This document shows positions 1 to 12,204 of a stretch of 64,000 bases of DNA, piece after piece. The stretch lies in assembly GCF_009389715.1 (NCBI RefSeq), contig NC_052396.1:18284631-18348630 (forward strand), in the 5' to 3' direction. Position 1 is the first letter of the stretch; every line of letters begins with the position of its first letter. The translations under genes were made by a program, and so were the position numbers. The DNA comes from Phoenix dactylifera (taxonomy: Eukaryota > Streptophyta > Magnoliopsida > Arecales > Arecaceae). The notes below the pieces were generated by a model. The model made no database searches and was not told the origin of the DNA. It saw nothing but the letters and a program-made list of their open reading frames with translations.

Positions 1-1955
1 CTAATGCTGATAAAGTAGCTTTAAGTTCTGATAATTTTGATTCTGCATTTTGAAGTTTTGCTGCATAATCTGCCCTAGCACCAACTTCCTTGGACTTCAG
101 TTGGCGTCTTATGGCTTCAGCTGTCTAAGTAATGATTTTTTCATAAATTTATTTATAATATACATGTCTCCTACCTCCAATTAACCAATCTATGAAGATA
201 ATATTACCTGAGCTTCCACATCCTGTCTGATCCGTTCATAACGATAAGTCAAGAGGCGAGCATCCTCCAAAGGAGCTCCCACTATCATTGCCCGTAATGG
301 CTCAAAGACCTGTGTAATATAGCAAAAAAGGCTTAAAAGACTAAAACAGAAACAAGAGAAGGTGATATGAGTTATTTTATATAAAAAGATCACCAAAGTA
401 AAACCCATATATTGGTAACTGTCACTATTTTTGAATTTTATGTAACTGCATATAATAAAAATGAAATGCAGAAAGTAGGTCCTACTTGACCAGGTATCAG
501 ATAATTTAATCTTTGGTAGAGATATCAAGAACATACCTGTTATCTATTTAATTCAAGAAACAGTTACTACGTGCTTGATATTGCAGACACTCATAAGTGG
601 CTATATTGTATCACCGAAGTAGTTGAGAATAACACTTTAGATGGCAAAGAAGCTAGAATGAAAGTGTGAAATCCCTATGGTACAAAGTCTAATATCCAAA
701 TACAGTCACCTGTAGTTGTTAAAACAATATAGAATGAAGAAAATACAGTACGAAGATAAGAAATACTATAACCTGATCTCCAAGAGTGTTGAGAAGATTC
801 TCCCTTTCTTTTTCCATCAAAATGTGAGAAGTACCGAAGTCAAGAGAAGCCCTCGCAAGAGCAAATCCGGAACTTTGATTCTCATTTCCATATTTGCAAC
901 AATTTTCTGCTAGTTTTTTTACTGGAAAAAACAAATCAAATTCAGAAATATTATATAAGAAATAGGAATACATTAACTAAAGATGAGAGAGAGAGAGAAA
1001 AAAGATTACCTATTTCCATCTGTTTTAAACTAATGGCAATAAAGGCTTCCATGCCCCGCACAATATCCCGCTGAAGATGCTACACAGATGAATAATGTTG
1101 GAAGAAAATGTCAGCAGTGTCCGATCAATATCAATTAGAATGACATCTTTTTAACTTCATTTGCAAGAACAAAGAAGGGAAAAAGAAAAGGCATACTAAC
1201 TGGAAGACCTAGCCATGTTTCGTACGATACCTTTGCTGCTCGAGTAGAACCGTAGAGCATCTGAAGCTTTTGGTGGCATTGAAGTTCAGCTTCATCGACC
1301 AGACCAGAATCATGGCCAAAACGCCCGCTAAATTGCTTAAGAACTGCCTGCCGATGATGGAGACTTTAAAGGGTGAGAATTAAGAACTGAAAATTGAAAA
1401 GGCCATTGAAAATGAGCTGCCTGCCTGTGGGATGCAGGGGTTGTTGGAATATGTTGTGGTCTCAGCTTTGTGTTAGAGAAATTACCCATTGATGTTGTAC
1501 ATGCTGACCAGTTAGAGAAGAAATATGAGAAAAAATGCAGAAAAGGTGGCAGTTTGGTCATTCTATGGCCACGCCAACCTTAAATTGGCACCAGAAAGGA
1601 CATGGGAAAGATTCCCAGATTCTTTCCTGTACTCAAGAAATTGAAGAAACCGCACTAATATTTTATCTGAATTGTTTTTATTCAAACTGTGATATGTGAT
1701 TCACTGACAAACTGATCTAGAAACAAGTCATCAATCCGTCTAAACCGAGGACAAGCCCCGAAAGATCCAATCAGATAAGTAGAACTAAACAGCAGCAGCA
1801 GCAGCAGCAAAATCAGCAAAGCAAGAGGACTCAAGATACAAACTTTAAGCAGAAAATATGGAGATCAGTCAACTTCGAGATCCGAGCAGAAGTACCTGCT
1901 GCTGCTTGGCTACTTGCTCTCTGAGCCTGCTGGCCTGCTTCCGAATGGTCTCCAT
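1..1955 (-). CDS. SH3P-family BAR/SH3 domain protein (SH3P2/SH3P3-like), N-terminal part
   Basis: Six exons are readable on the minus strand: 1896-1955, 1231-1347, 1010-1079, 773-921, 208-309 and 1-124, the last running off the window edge. All have GT/AG borders and phases close. The start ATG at 1953-1955 gives METIRKQASRLREQVAKQQQ, the conserved opening of Arabidopsis SH3P1-3. Later landmarks are HQKLQ, QRDIVRG, KYGNEN and GAPLEDAR, all within the helical BAR region. About 207 residues are visible; the C-terminal SH3 domain lies outside. Family members bind phosphoinositide membranes and act in clathrin-coated vesicle uncoating, ESCRT-linked ubiquitin sorting and autophagosome formation. 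Which of the three paralogues this is cannot be settled from the N-terminal half. Intron 1 carries a short CAG run near 1793-1811. Confidence 0.87.
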
Positions 1956-2460
1956 CGGACCACCTCTTCCTACTCCTCCTTGAGAAATCCTTCAGATCAT
2001 GATCCTAACCAATAACAGCAGCAGAATTCAACTCCAATTGGAAAAGGATTCGGGCCCCAGATGCTATAGATCACCCCATCGAAAGTAGAATCGAAAGATC
2101 TCTCCCTTTTACAGCGAAGAGGATCGAAGCTTCTCTCTTTCTTAGAGGCTCTGGAGGAGGAGGAGGAAAAGAAGGCCGATAGAGAGAAAAGGGGCAGGGC
2201 GGGTGGTGAATTTAGATACTGTCGGAGAGAATTTAGGATGGCGGACAGTAACGGCCAGCGCGGATTCAATGCGGCAAACACCGTGCCGCCTCCTCCGTAG
2301 CCGCAAGGCCATTGGATGCCGCGGTGGGGACCAGTGTGGGTCCCATGGAGCGGACCAATCGCCAGCGAGACACGGAGGATGGGCGAGGCGATCTTCGTAG
2401 CGCTGGTGGATGCGTCGCGGGCACGCGATGATGCACGTGCGGAGATAATCACGTAACGGG
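1956..2460 (-). promoter_or_regulatory. 5' leader and promoter region of the SH3P-like gene
   Basis: The block directly upstream of the SH3P start codon is GC-richer than the surrounding DNA and ends at a long GA/CT run. No clear TATA box was identified. The open frames here have low-complexity translations and no family resemblance, so I treat them as shadows. Location and composition are seen; promoter function is inferred. Confidence 0.4.
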
Positions 2461-2464
2461 TGGG

Positions 2465-2466
<2 letters not shown>

Positions 2467-2513
<47 letters not shown>
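2467..2513. repeat. (GA)n microsatellite
   Basis: About 23 uninterrupted GA dinucleotides, equal to CT on the strand of the adjacent gene, lie roughly 510 bp upstream of the SH3P-like start codon. CT-rich tracts near plant promoters often sit in or near the 5' leader; a regulatory role here is only a guess. Confidence 0.95.
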
Positions 2514-2514
<1 letters not shown>

Positions 2515-2516
<2 letters not shown>

Positions 2517-3401
2517 GAAAGGGATAGGATGGAAAGAAAGAACGGGGAAGGGAATAATAGGACAAAAAGTCGGCGGGTGGCGACGCCAGAAAGTCCGGGG
2601 AGGGGAAAAGGTGGGTCCTGGAAAGAGGAGGAGAGAGAGTGAGGTAACGGAAAAATAAATTTGATAACTTATATCTGGCTGAAGTTTTCAAAGAAAACTA
2701 TATTTTTTTATACCAGTAAAAAATTATTTTTTTCTTAAAATATTCTTAAGTTTATAAATAGAATAATAATTTTTTATTAAAAATATAATTAGTATTTTAT
2801 ATTTTTTTAAGAAAATAAATGCACAACTAAATATAAGTCAATATGGAATGCGACACATTCTTATGGCCAGTCCAAATATGAAAAAAATATTTTTTAAATA
2901 TCACATATATTCAGATGCTAACTTTTTTGAAACATATTTTATTAAAAACAATTTATGCAAACCAAACAAGTTCTTAGTATCATACCTCACAACATGAGGA
3001 TTGGAGATTAGTATTTTATGGATGCAATTGATCTGATGATAGTGTTGTTGCTCAATTCATGAATCATTATGCATATTTCCATCTAATATTCTCATTATTC
3101 TGCCTGTTTGTTTGTGAGATGCTGTTTTATACATTTATCTAAGAGAAATTGTATGATTAGTTTAATCTTTGCTGAAAAGAGAGAAAACAAGGTTAAGGCG
3201 TCAACTTTAGGAGTGCGTCTAGTTATAAAGTATCGGTTCCTTATACTCTCTCAAGGAACCATAGTCATCTATAGGACATGTTATGTTAGAAACTAGGGCT
3301 CATCAATACATATATCATTGAATAAAAAATAAAGAGCTATATAACCTTGTTATTGACGTTGATATAAAATATATACCCTGAAAAATTGACTAGACTAATA
3401 C
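2515..3401. other. AT-rich intergenic DNA, nothing recognised
   Basis: I see no gene, transposon end or RNA gene in this block. Short open frames have no family-like composition. Confidence 0.6.
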
Positions 3402-3821
3402 TGTGAGGACCCGTGCAGGCGTCAATATAGTCTCACATCAGTTATCCGTTGGATAGATCTTACATACTTATACATAATTAAAAAATCTAAATAATACATT
3501 CCGACTAATTTTTTGAGGTGAGATTCTAGGTTGTTGTAAATAGTATCAGAGCGACTTGGCCTATAACGTATGTAAACTAGGAGACATTACAGTATGGATC
3601 ATTGGGGCTAACCATGCGCCGATCGTGGTGCTTGTGATTAGATTTAAACCCTCCTCGAGAACGTCAGGGATTAAACGAGAGGAGTATGTGAAGATCCATG
3701 CGGCGTGTGTTTGGTCTTACATCGGTTATTCGCTGGATAGGTTTTGGTACTTATATAGGATTAAGGAACCCAAATAATACCTTCCGACTAGGTTTTTTGA
3801 GTGAGGTTATGGATTGCTACA
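3402..3821 (+). mobile_element. TRIM-like mini LTR retrotransposon, copy A
   Basis: Two direct repeats, 3402-3538 and 3687-3821, both open with TGTGARGAYCC and share a matching 3' part ending in a diverged form of TTGTGACA. Directly after the first is TAGTATCAGAGC, a near match to the initiator-tRNA-Met primer-binding site TGGTATCAGAGC. The internal part is only ~150 bp and codes for nothing. Flanks read aatac and agtac, a possible decayed 5-bp target duplication. The whole element is ~420 bp, the size of terminal-repeat retrotransposons in miniature. Copies B (39369-39650) and C (43426-43755) share LTR and internal sequence. Each LTR holds a USE-like box followed by a TATA-like box. Confidence 0.78.
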
Positions 3822-5790
3822 AGTACTCTGTTACAAATACTTTGTCAACTTGGAAACTATGGGGTTGCCTTTTACATTTGGATAGTGTTCCACTCATGAG
3901 CTCAACATGTCAATGCAACGAGGTTTGCTGATTTTATAATTTATCCCAACCTGCACCACCATATGAACCATTGGTTTATTTTAGTGCTGAATTCTCCATT
4001 AGGTTATCTCATACATCACTTTCATGTTGTAATAACGAGAACTATATTATAAATTAAACAATTCCATAAGATTTAATTAGAGTACCCTCTCAAGGTAATT
4101 GGTTAGATGTCATCAACATCAAAGCTAAATTTGCAACATCTGTATGTGATGGGTGTGACGTGTGCTGCATATCCTTCTCATCTAATTAAAAAATTACTCA
4201 TTTTTTGCTTTCTTTTTAAATGTTTCTAAAATGTGCTTTGCATCATTATCTTGACTTCCATCAATCATATATATCAGATATATTAGGCTAGTGGGAGAAA
4301 ACAAATGAGTTCTATTAACACTTAGAGATATTTCAGAGCTTAGATTAGATGATTCTCTTGCGAACCCTATTCAAGGCCATCACCAAGATTTCATATATGA
4401 AGTGGTGGAAGTCGCTAGGGTAGAGAGGTACAAGTGATTTGGATGGCTGCAATGGCTAATGGGAAGATGGTCTGTGGATCAAAGAAGGATGGAGCTATAA
4501 CTTATTTTCCAGGATGATTGTGTATGGCACAAGTATAATGGTGAGGCTCTTCCTCTCAAGTTTCTTCAATTAGGACTGAAGTTTACAACAACAAAAAAGA
4601 AGTTTTAAAAATAAATTACCAATATATAGAACTCCTCTCCACTTAAGTGCTTGAAAAGCTAACTTTCCCCTCTAAAGGCTGAATTTATAACTTTAAAATT
4701 TAATGGTTTGAATGAGTAAATACAATCCGATGACTTAGATTATTTCTTGAGATAAATTATTTCACACTATCATATCATCCTTGCAATAGTGCTTAAGTTT
4801 ATTTATAACTAGATGTTTGGGATGGTGTTGCAAAAATAGAATGAAATAAAGAGTATACATCTATATCTCTCTCCCTATATATATCTATATATATATATAT
4901 ATATATAGACACGCATAAATAATAATTTTGGAAAAGAAAAAGAAGAAGGTGCACACTTCCATTTATGTTCTTACAAATAAATAAACAATACCATAAAACA
5001 TCCTATATTCCATAGTTACTTTTTAAATCATTTGGCATAATTTTTCTAAATAAATAGAAATAAAAAATAAAATGGAAAAATATATTTGGTTATTCCTATT
5101 TTCATTTTTTAAAATAATTTTTAAATAACTCTTTTATCCCCTCCAACTGACTCTCGATATTGGCACCACTTTTCTGCCTTCTGAAGGCCTTCGCCACTCT
5201 TCTCTTCCTCCCATCATTGTGCGCCTGTCGAGTGACTTTCTCCACCATCTCATCGTCGTCCTCCACAATCCCACCATCTCTTCCATCTGTTCATTCGTTG
5301 GTTCTCGACATTCTTCCACCGTCATCTGTTCATTTATTCATTTTCGATATCCGTTTGTTTGGTCTCGATATTCACTTTTCGTCGTCAGTTGTCTGGTCGT
5401 TCATTTTTGGTATCCATCCATTCAATTATTTTCTCAAAAGTGGAGTTCGTTTGTTTTCAATATCCATCAGTATGATCGAGCATACTTCCATTCGAGTGGC
5501 TCCCATCGCATTATCCCTGGTTATCCCCCTCCCCTACTCTCCACTCTCTTAAGTGCTTGCTTGGTTCTATACTTTCATCTTCTACCACCGTCTTTAGTTA
5601 TTTTAGAATCGATTATTTTGTTATAAAAAAAACAAATATGTTTTTGATTATAATAAATCTGAAAAAAAATGTTTCTTTTATTTTTTCTGAAAAAATAAAG
5701 AAAAACGGATACAAAAGCAGCCTAAAATTGGCGATTTTAATCCACCCAAAATAATTGGTGAGTCCAGAAATAATTCATCATCCTCTTTAG
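3822..5790. other. Intergenic region with low-complexity repeats
   Basis: No gene is supported. Near 4884-4908 there is a short TA-rich run. Around 5290-5475 an imperfect minisatellite repeats motifs like gttcatt and tcgatatt, which keeps long frames open; their translations are compositionally biased and do not look like proteins. Confidence 0.55.
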
Positions 5791-5807
5791 GACTGGTGAT
5801 ATATACT

Positions 5808-8800
5808 ATGACGTTGTCGGCAATCCAAAGCCCTCTGGTCTCTCCCATGGCAGCGCTCCCTTTCCCGTCCCCTCCTCATCCCCTCCTCCACCTCTCAAGC
5901 CCTAACCGTAGATCTCCCTCCCTTTGGCGCCGGAGCCCGAGCGTCGCCTCCTTTAACCAAATACCCCCTTCCTCCTCCTCGACCTCCTTCCCTCGCCTGT
6001 CTGGCGGCCACACCAGCCCAGCGCCGTCACCCTCTCCATTCCCATCCCTCGCTGAAACCCTCAGACGGCACTCTGCTTTGCTCGTCCACCTGGCCGCCTT
6101 CGCCGTCTACCTCGTTGGTTTCGGTGCCCGCGCCTGTGCCATCGGTTCTGCTCAAATTCTTCCCCCCACCGCTGCCACCGCCTCAGGTATGTGGCGTTTC
6201 CCTCTGTATCACGAGGCGATGACAGTTGAGGCAAAAAAATCTTACCTTTTGTTTTCCATTGTTCAAGAATAAATGATTCTGGGATAAAAAATATCACCTT
6301 TCGTTTTTCCTCTATTCAGATCTCTGTTGAGTTGAACATCTTACTTATTGACTGCTGTAGGAGTTATTTTTCATAATTTTTATTTCAAGGTTTTATTTTG
6401 GAGTTCTAGTTTGCCCGAAATTATGTTGGTACTGTTGGATTGCATACGGATATCAAAGTTATGAACTTTTCTCTGTATCAGAAGCAGTGATACTGGGAAA
6501 AAAACCCACCTTTGGTTTGTCCTTTCTATCATCTCGGTGTTTAGTTGACACCAATTCATGTAACATACAAGAGATTTTTTTTAAAAAAAAAGATAGAAAT
6601 ACTTTATAAATGCTTCATTGATTTTATTTTTCTTGTTTGCTGGGAATGATGTTGGTGCTTCTGGATTTTCAATGGTGCCAAATCCATTAACTTGAAGGGA
6701 GTCATGCAGTGGAGAGCTCTGATACAACTGCTGAAAGAGTGGAGGATGAGGAGTTAAGGGCTGCACTTGAGAGTTGGAAGTCAAAGACATATGCTCTTAC
6801 TGTCCCTTTAAGGATCGTTGCCCTTCGTGGATCCATACCACCCTCGTGGATTAAGGTTGGTGCCTCATTATGATCTCGAAAAGAAAATTGAAGGAGAATT
6901 TAAATCCTTTGCTCAATCTGGCCTTGTTGTATGGCCTTTGGCATTTTATTTGTTGATTTATTAGTTTGTTTGCTTATGATTGGGATTATTCTAAATTTTG
7001 AAATGTTTCTGGTCCAAAAGGAATTAATGCTGTTATGGAGATGGAGATGATCAAGTTCTTTAGAGTGAAACAACATCCTTCAAATTTTATACTTGCATTC
7101 ATATGTAGATACCATTCTGCACACTACTCCCTTTTTTTTTTTTTAATGTACTACATAATAAGTGCTTGTCATCTGAAACCTTTCTGGAGGAACTTTTTTC
7201 CATTGTCATATTGATGCAGGAGAACAGAGCTCAAGTTAGCTTCAGCTCACAAATCTAGTTGTAGGCCAATCTTTCAATTGTCAAGCATAAATGATTTACC
7301 CTTTGGTTTTCACTTGCATCTATTTCTCTGATTTAATGTTGTCAATACATTGTTGTAAGTCTGGTTATCGTATTGTTTTCAGCAATTCATGCTGTTCTTT
7401 CTTATATTTTTTGTATAATATAGGAGTTCATTCAAGCTCAAGGAAGAAGGTTGAAATTAATCCCAGAGTTCCGAGGAAGTCTTGAGTCCATTTTCTCTGA
7501 CTTGTCCTCGGCTTCGAAGAAAGGTTCTCTGCAGCCTAAGTCTGCCATGGCAGCTGATATAGTTTCTGTCGGTGATTCTTGGCTCAGCCATGCCATTATT
7601 GGAGGTTTAATAGAACCCATGAAAGCTGTAGAACGGGAAGATTGGTTTAAAGTTTTAGGCAACAAATGGAAGGTGAGAACCTGGTACTTGTAATCCATAC
7701 ATCATTGATCCTTATCGTTTATTTGGGTTTGCTCCCATACCCACAAACATAAATATTGAAAAGATAAGCATTTGCACATAAAATTGTTTAAGTAATGTAT
7801 GGTAAATCATGAAGTTGATCAGTGTATACACTTATGCCTATTGAGTTATTTTTGTCATTACCCAGTTATGGTCGTGGCAATTTGAGGTCTTGAAGGGGCA
7901 GACTGGGGACAGACCCAATAGGGGACAGTTATGTGTACTTCCCCAGGACTTGAACTTGACTGAAGCCCTTTACTATTGCGTCAAGCAATGGCCCCACTAT
8001 TGAGTTATTTTTGCATTCTAAAGAATTCTAAATTTCTATTTTTAGGAGTGAAGAAATCTATTTTTTTTGAGGGAAAGGGAGTGAGACCCATCCACACTAT
8101 AATTACCTAGGTCGAGTAATTGGGAATGCACCATCCAAGATTCAAGTGCAGAACCTTTGGTTGCTAAGCAGAGCAGTGTGGCCACCGGGGCAAGCCCAGT
8201 TCACTACAAGTGAATTGATTTAGCAAATATTCTACAAAAACAGTTTCTATGTCTAAACTATTTTTAGAGTTTGAAAGACTGGTTAGTGTTCGTGTAAGCT
8301 ATGACCTGTTAATATGAATTAACTGCTCTGTCATATGCTCTCTCTCTCTCTCTCTCACTCACTCACATAAATTGGGTTCCAGCATGCCTTGTAACTGATG
8401 TATCATACCTATTGTCCTCTTCTATCCTTTTTGGGCTTTGATTATCATTATCAAACTTGCAGCAGTGTTTGTAGGAATGCCAAGTGTTCGTAAAAGTCCA
8501 ATTGTTTGCTCAGGCTTTGCACCATAGTTGACTTTCCGGGTGCTCAGTATGAATTGTGATTGGCTTCTGGTCTTTTGTATCAAAATTACTGGTATAGTTT
8601 TATCAAAGTCTCTCAGGTATATCTATGCAGGAACAATAAGGGAGAATTAGATTCTAATGGCTACGTATGGGGGATTCCTTATCGTTGGGGAACCATGCTT
8701 ATAGCATACAAGAAGAACAAATTCAGAAAGCACAATCTGAGGCCAATAGAGGTAACTTTCTTTCTTGTGTACTCCTGTCCAGTATTGTGATTAATCCATC

Positions 8801-10420
8801 AGCAAAAGAAATCAATTCAAATGATTCACTTTCTACTCCTGGACGTCATTACAAATTTTGAAACTTAGGCTGCTTTTATTCTGAATTCTGATGTCCGTAT
8901 GATTCTTAATCATTCAAAGAAAATTTGAATCTAGACTATTGCTATGCTCTCTCTCTCTCTCTCTCTCTCTCATGCATGTCTGTAAGTTCAAACTGAGGCT
9001 ATTGTGCATATGCCTATGTTGTATGTTCTAAACTAGTTCTAAACTAGGAACAGTTTAATCATTGCAGGACTGGGGGGATTTATGGAGGCCTGAACTTGCT
9101 GGAAAAATTTCAATGGTTGATTCTCCTAGAGAGGTTGTTGGTGCAGTTTTGAAACATATGGGGGCGTCTTACAATACAAAGGATATTGAATCACAGGTTG
9201 TTGGTGGGAGAGAAGCTGTCCTGCATAATCTGACAATGCTTCAAAGGCAGGTACAAAGAAGATGGTTTCAGGTTGTTGGGCGTCTTACAATACAAAGAAC
9301 GGATTCCCAATTCTATTTCAAATTAGTGGCTTTATGGTGTGAATGTGTACTAAGGGTTAAAGCTCACTTTGATTTTGTAATGCCTTTGCTGCATGTTCTT
9401 AAATTTCACCTGGAATAATTTACACTTACATTACTCAATCTTTTACTGATAATTGATTAATGGTCACATCATATATTGGAAGTAAAGGCAACAATTACTA
9501 TTTTGAATAGGCATGCTGAATTTATGATGCCTGCTTCTGACTAAATGCTGAGACTCTGATTGCATTCTGCAGGTACGACTGTTTGACAGTGTGCACTACC
9601 TAAAGGCATTTGGGGCAGGAAATGTCTGGGTTGCTGTAGGATGGAGTAGTGATGTTATTCCTTCTGCCAAGCGCATGTCCAATGTTGCAGTGGTTGTTCC
9701 CAAGTCTGGGACAAGTCTATGGGCCGACTTATGGGTATGGTCTTGGTTCTCTTTAACTCTCTTCTTATGCTTGTAATTTACTGTTCATAAGTTCCCCTTA
9801 TCATAGCTTCCAACTGTTCATCGTCTAATGCACTGGTTGGCCTTTGCGTACTTTGCCATGCTGACATAATACCTATTGATTCTTGCTTAAGAACCAGTAT
9901 ACATATACATGTACATATATATGTATGTATATATGTATGTATGTATACCATGCTAACTGCCTCCATTAAGGAGGTTCCGAAAATCCTTTATTAGTTAATA
10001 TTTAACCCCTTTCAGGCAATACCCTATGCGGCGAGATTTGCAACAGATCAAATTGGAGGCAGAGTCAGAAGTCCATCTCCGCTAGTAAATCAGTGGCTAG
10101 AGTTCTGCTTACAGACTGCAAGAGGACTGCCTTTCCAGCAGGAAGTTGTCCCAGGAGCATCTCCATTCGTTCTTGAGCATCCTCCACTTGAAGGATCTCA
10201 AGAACTTGGAAAGGGAAAACCAAAACTTGATACAAATCTCATTGAAGGAATACCTCCACCTGATATATTAATGAAATGTGAATTTTTAGAGCCGTTATCG
10301 GAGAAGGCAGTGGAAGACCACCAGTGGTTGATATCTAGTATGCAGAAACAAGGTGCTGATTGGATCAGAAGCATGCTTTATCATGTCAGATCAATCTTTA
10401 ATCCACAAACAAGGTGTTGA
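5808..10420 (+). CDS. Plastid-targeted PotD/PotF-like polyamine-binding protein
   Basis: Seven exons with closed phases: 5808-6186, 6710-6855, 7424-7672, 8617-8751, 9068-9250, 9573-9734 and 10016-10420 (TGA). The product is 552 residues from the ATG at 5808, or 539 from the in-frame ATG at 5847, which has a better start context. The first ~115 residues are Ser/Pro/Arg-rich with few acidic residues, like a chloroplast transit peptide, and end in a hydrophobic stretch. The rest resembles bacterial periplasmic spermidine/putrescine-binding proteins and the Arabidopsis putrescine-binding-like protein At1g31410; landmarks are YRWGTMLIAYK, DWGDLWRPELAGKISM, SPREVVGAVL and VWVAVGWSSDV. In bacteria such proteins deliver polyamines to an ABC importer; the plant partner is not established. 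Binding and location are inferred from the family. The splice model is well supported. Confidence 0.85.
7880..8000 (-). mobile_element. Possible tRNA-derived SINE in intron 3 of the PotD-like gene
   Basis: Read on the minus strand this block has an A-box-like part (GCTTGACGCAATAG) followed ~20 bp later by a B-box-like part (AGTTCAAGTCC), the layout of a tRNA-derived SINE head. There is no clear tail or target duplication. Confidence 0.4.
8055..8210 (-). mobile_element. tRNA-derived SINE in intron 3 of the PotD-like gene
   Basis: On the minus strand a tRNA-like head runs from about 8210 with GGTGGCCACACTGC and then GGTTCTGCACTTGAATC, resembling Pol III A and B boxes. The element ends at an oligo(A) run, seen as T8 at about 8060-8068 on the plus strand. 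Intron location and tail fit a SINE. No target duplication was confirmed. Confidence 0.5.
8338..8358. repeat. (CT)n microsatellite in intron
   Basis: A short CT run followed by CACTCACTCA in intron 3 of the PotD-like gene. A second CT run of similar length lies at about 8948-8971 in intron 4. Confidence 0.9.
9279..9297 (+). repeat. Intronic duplicate of a 19-bp piece of PotD-like exon 5
   Basis: The 19 bases at 9163-9181 inside exon 5 recur exactly at 9279-9297, 29 bp into the following intron. They are preceded by CAGGTTGTTGG, which also occurs inside exon 5 at about 9196-9206. This looks like a partial tandem duplication of the exon end that has since decayed as intron. Confidence 0.75.
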
Positions 10421-10729
10421 CAACTCTGCAGGGATTTTAGGCTCTTAATTCTTAGATCTTCCATTCTATGAAAATATTAGTGCGTAAAAATAGAATTCAA
10501 CTACTTTGCCATTATAAAAATCTTTTTTCTGTTTAAAATTATTGGACTAGTTCATGTGTCTAAGTACAGCTTTTTGGGTCATTTGTAACTGCTCATTTCA
10601 TCATTATGCATTACTTTGACCAACTTGTAATCTTTTTTCTTTTCTTTTTTTTAAAAAAAGACCATTGTAGATTGGCTAGCTTATGTGCTAAAGTCAATCA
10701 GGTGCCACTGTCAAGGACAGGGTCCCTCC

Positions 10730-10770
<41 letters not shown>

Positions 10771-12204
10771 GGAGAGAGAGGAAGAGGGAAGTGTTGCCGT
10801 AGGAATAGGGATGTTGATCATGCTTATGTCTCACTAAATAGTAAACACTGCTTGGATTATTCAGAGGATGCATTCTAGTTAATTGTGCATCTCATGCATG
10901 GCTTTCAGAGTTGTTAAGAGAGATGAGTTAAATGGAGTCAAGAAGGCTATCATATATCTGTTACAACATAGAGCCAAACAGAAGTCTCACTGGTCTATGC
11001 TGCTTAACAGTTTGATGTAGCCTAGGCAGTTCCATTTTCAGATGAAAACATGAAAACAGGAACCTTGGGCACTAGCAACACTGATGAAAAAAGAAAAAAA
11101 GAGCTTGCTGAGAGGTTGGAAGCTAGAAAGTTAAAAGAGAATGAGTGATTTCTACTGTAAGAATGGCCGAATACCATTGAAATCTTATGGCAACCACTAG
11201 AGACCAGCAGTTCTCTTCTATAATCTTCAACTCACTTCCCTCATAAGAATGGCTGAATATAATTGAAAGGTCAAATGATCAAGTTCTATTCAAGTACTAA
11301 AGACAAGCTGTTGTTTTTTATGATTAAGAAATGTTAATCAGAATAGTTGAAATGATTTACATAGGATCAGCTAAGAAAATGGAACTCTATTTAAATTATA
11401 TATCATCTATCTATTGGTAGCAGAAAAAATATATCATCTATCGATTTCTTTAGGGGGTTTTGCAGAAACAACAACAAACTGGAACATAGAAGACCTATGC
11501 GTGTGTGTAAGAAATGGTTTCCTAGCAACAAAAAGACTACAAAGATAACATCCAATAACTTTGACTTCAAATCCGTTTTAAAGGTACTATCTCGGTTTGC
11601 CAGCCTTTAGTCCTCTCCTCTTTACCAAGTCTCCAAGCTTAAGCACAAATCTAAAGGCACACCCTAATCATCCCTTGCCTCCATGCACATTGAGTGCCAT
11701 GAGAAATTCAGAAGTCAGCTTATAACTTTTTAGTTCCATAGGTGTAAACTCCTAAGGTTCCCTCAACTAGTTTTGAAGCCAACTTTCCCCAACAGAACAA
11801 TTTATAGGAACAACAACATCTATGGCCAGCAGAATAAATAAATAATGTGAAGTGGTGCATGGGAGAAAGTAGAAAAAAAATATAATCTGGTAATGATTCA
11901 AGTAATTAAACGTATGAACCATACTTAATTTCAACAAGGGAATGCTTCATCTACAATAATTGATTTGGGCACACTGAAACCCAAAAGTGCTTCATCTGTA
12001 TGAACTCATCTTATTAAAACCAGTGAAATCCCTGCCTTCTAGATTCAGTTATGTTGTTTCATCCTCGAACCAAATGGCCTTCCGCTGCAGCAATAAAATG
12101 CACCAAAAGTAAGTTTCAAAACTTACACTCATGTTAATGGCCTTTTCTAGTCTTGAGCATCTTTGAGCTTTGTGTTGAAAATAATGAAAAATTTTCACCA
12201 CCTT
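10421..12204. other. 3' flank of the PotD-like gene and intergenic space between convergent genes
   Basis: The first several hundred bases after the stop are probably 3' UTR of the plus-strand gene and the last ~100-200 bp the 3' UTR of the minus-strand OTP51 gene. Apart from the CT run at 10737-10768 I see no gene, transposon border or RNA gene. Confidence 0.5.
10737..10768. repeat. (CT)n microsatellite
   Basis: About 16 CT units ~320 bp downstream of the PotD-like stop codon, followed by a GA-rich stretch that could pair with it in RNA. Confidence 0.92.

Noticed and set aside
2041-2452. 151-residue minus-strand frame upstream of the SH3P-like gene
   Set aside because: Low-complexity Ser/Arg-rich translation in the GC-rich leader, no family match; treated as untranslated leader or promoter.
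5160-5626. Two overlapping 130-residue frames with Ser/Phe/His-rich translations
   Set aside because: They arise from an imperfect short repeat that lacks stops; no start context or family pattern.
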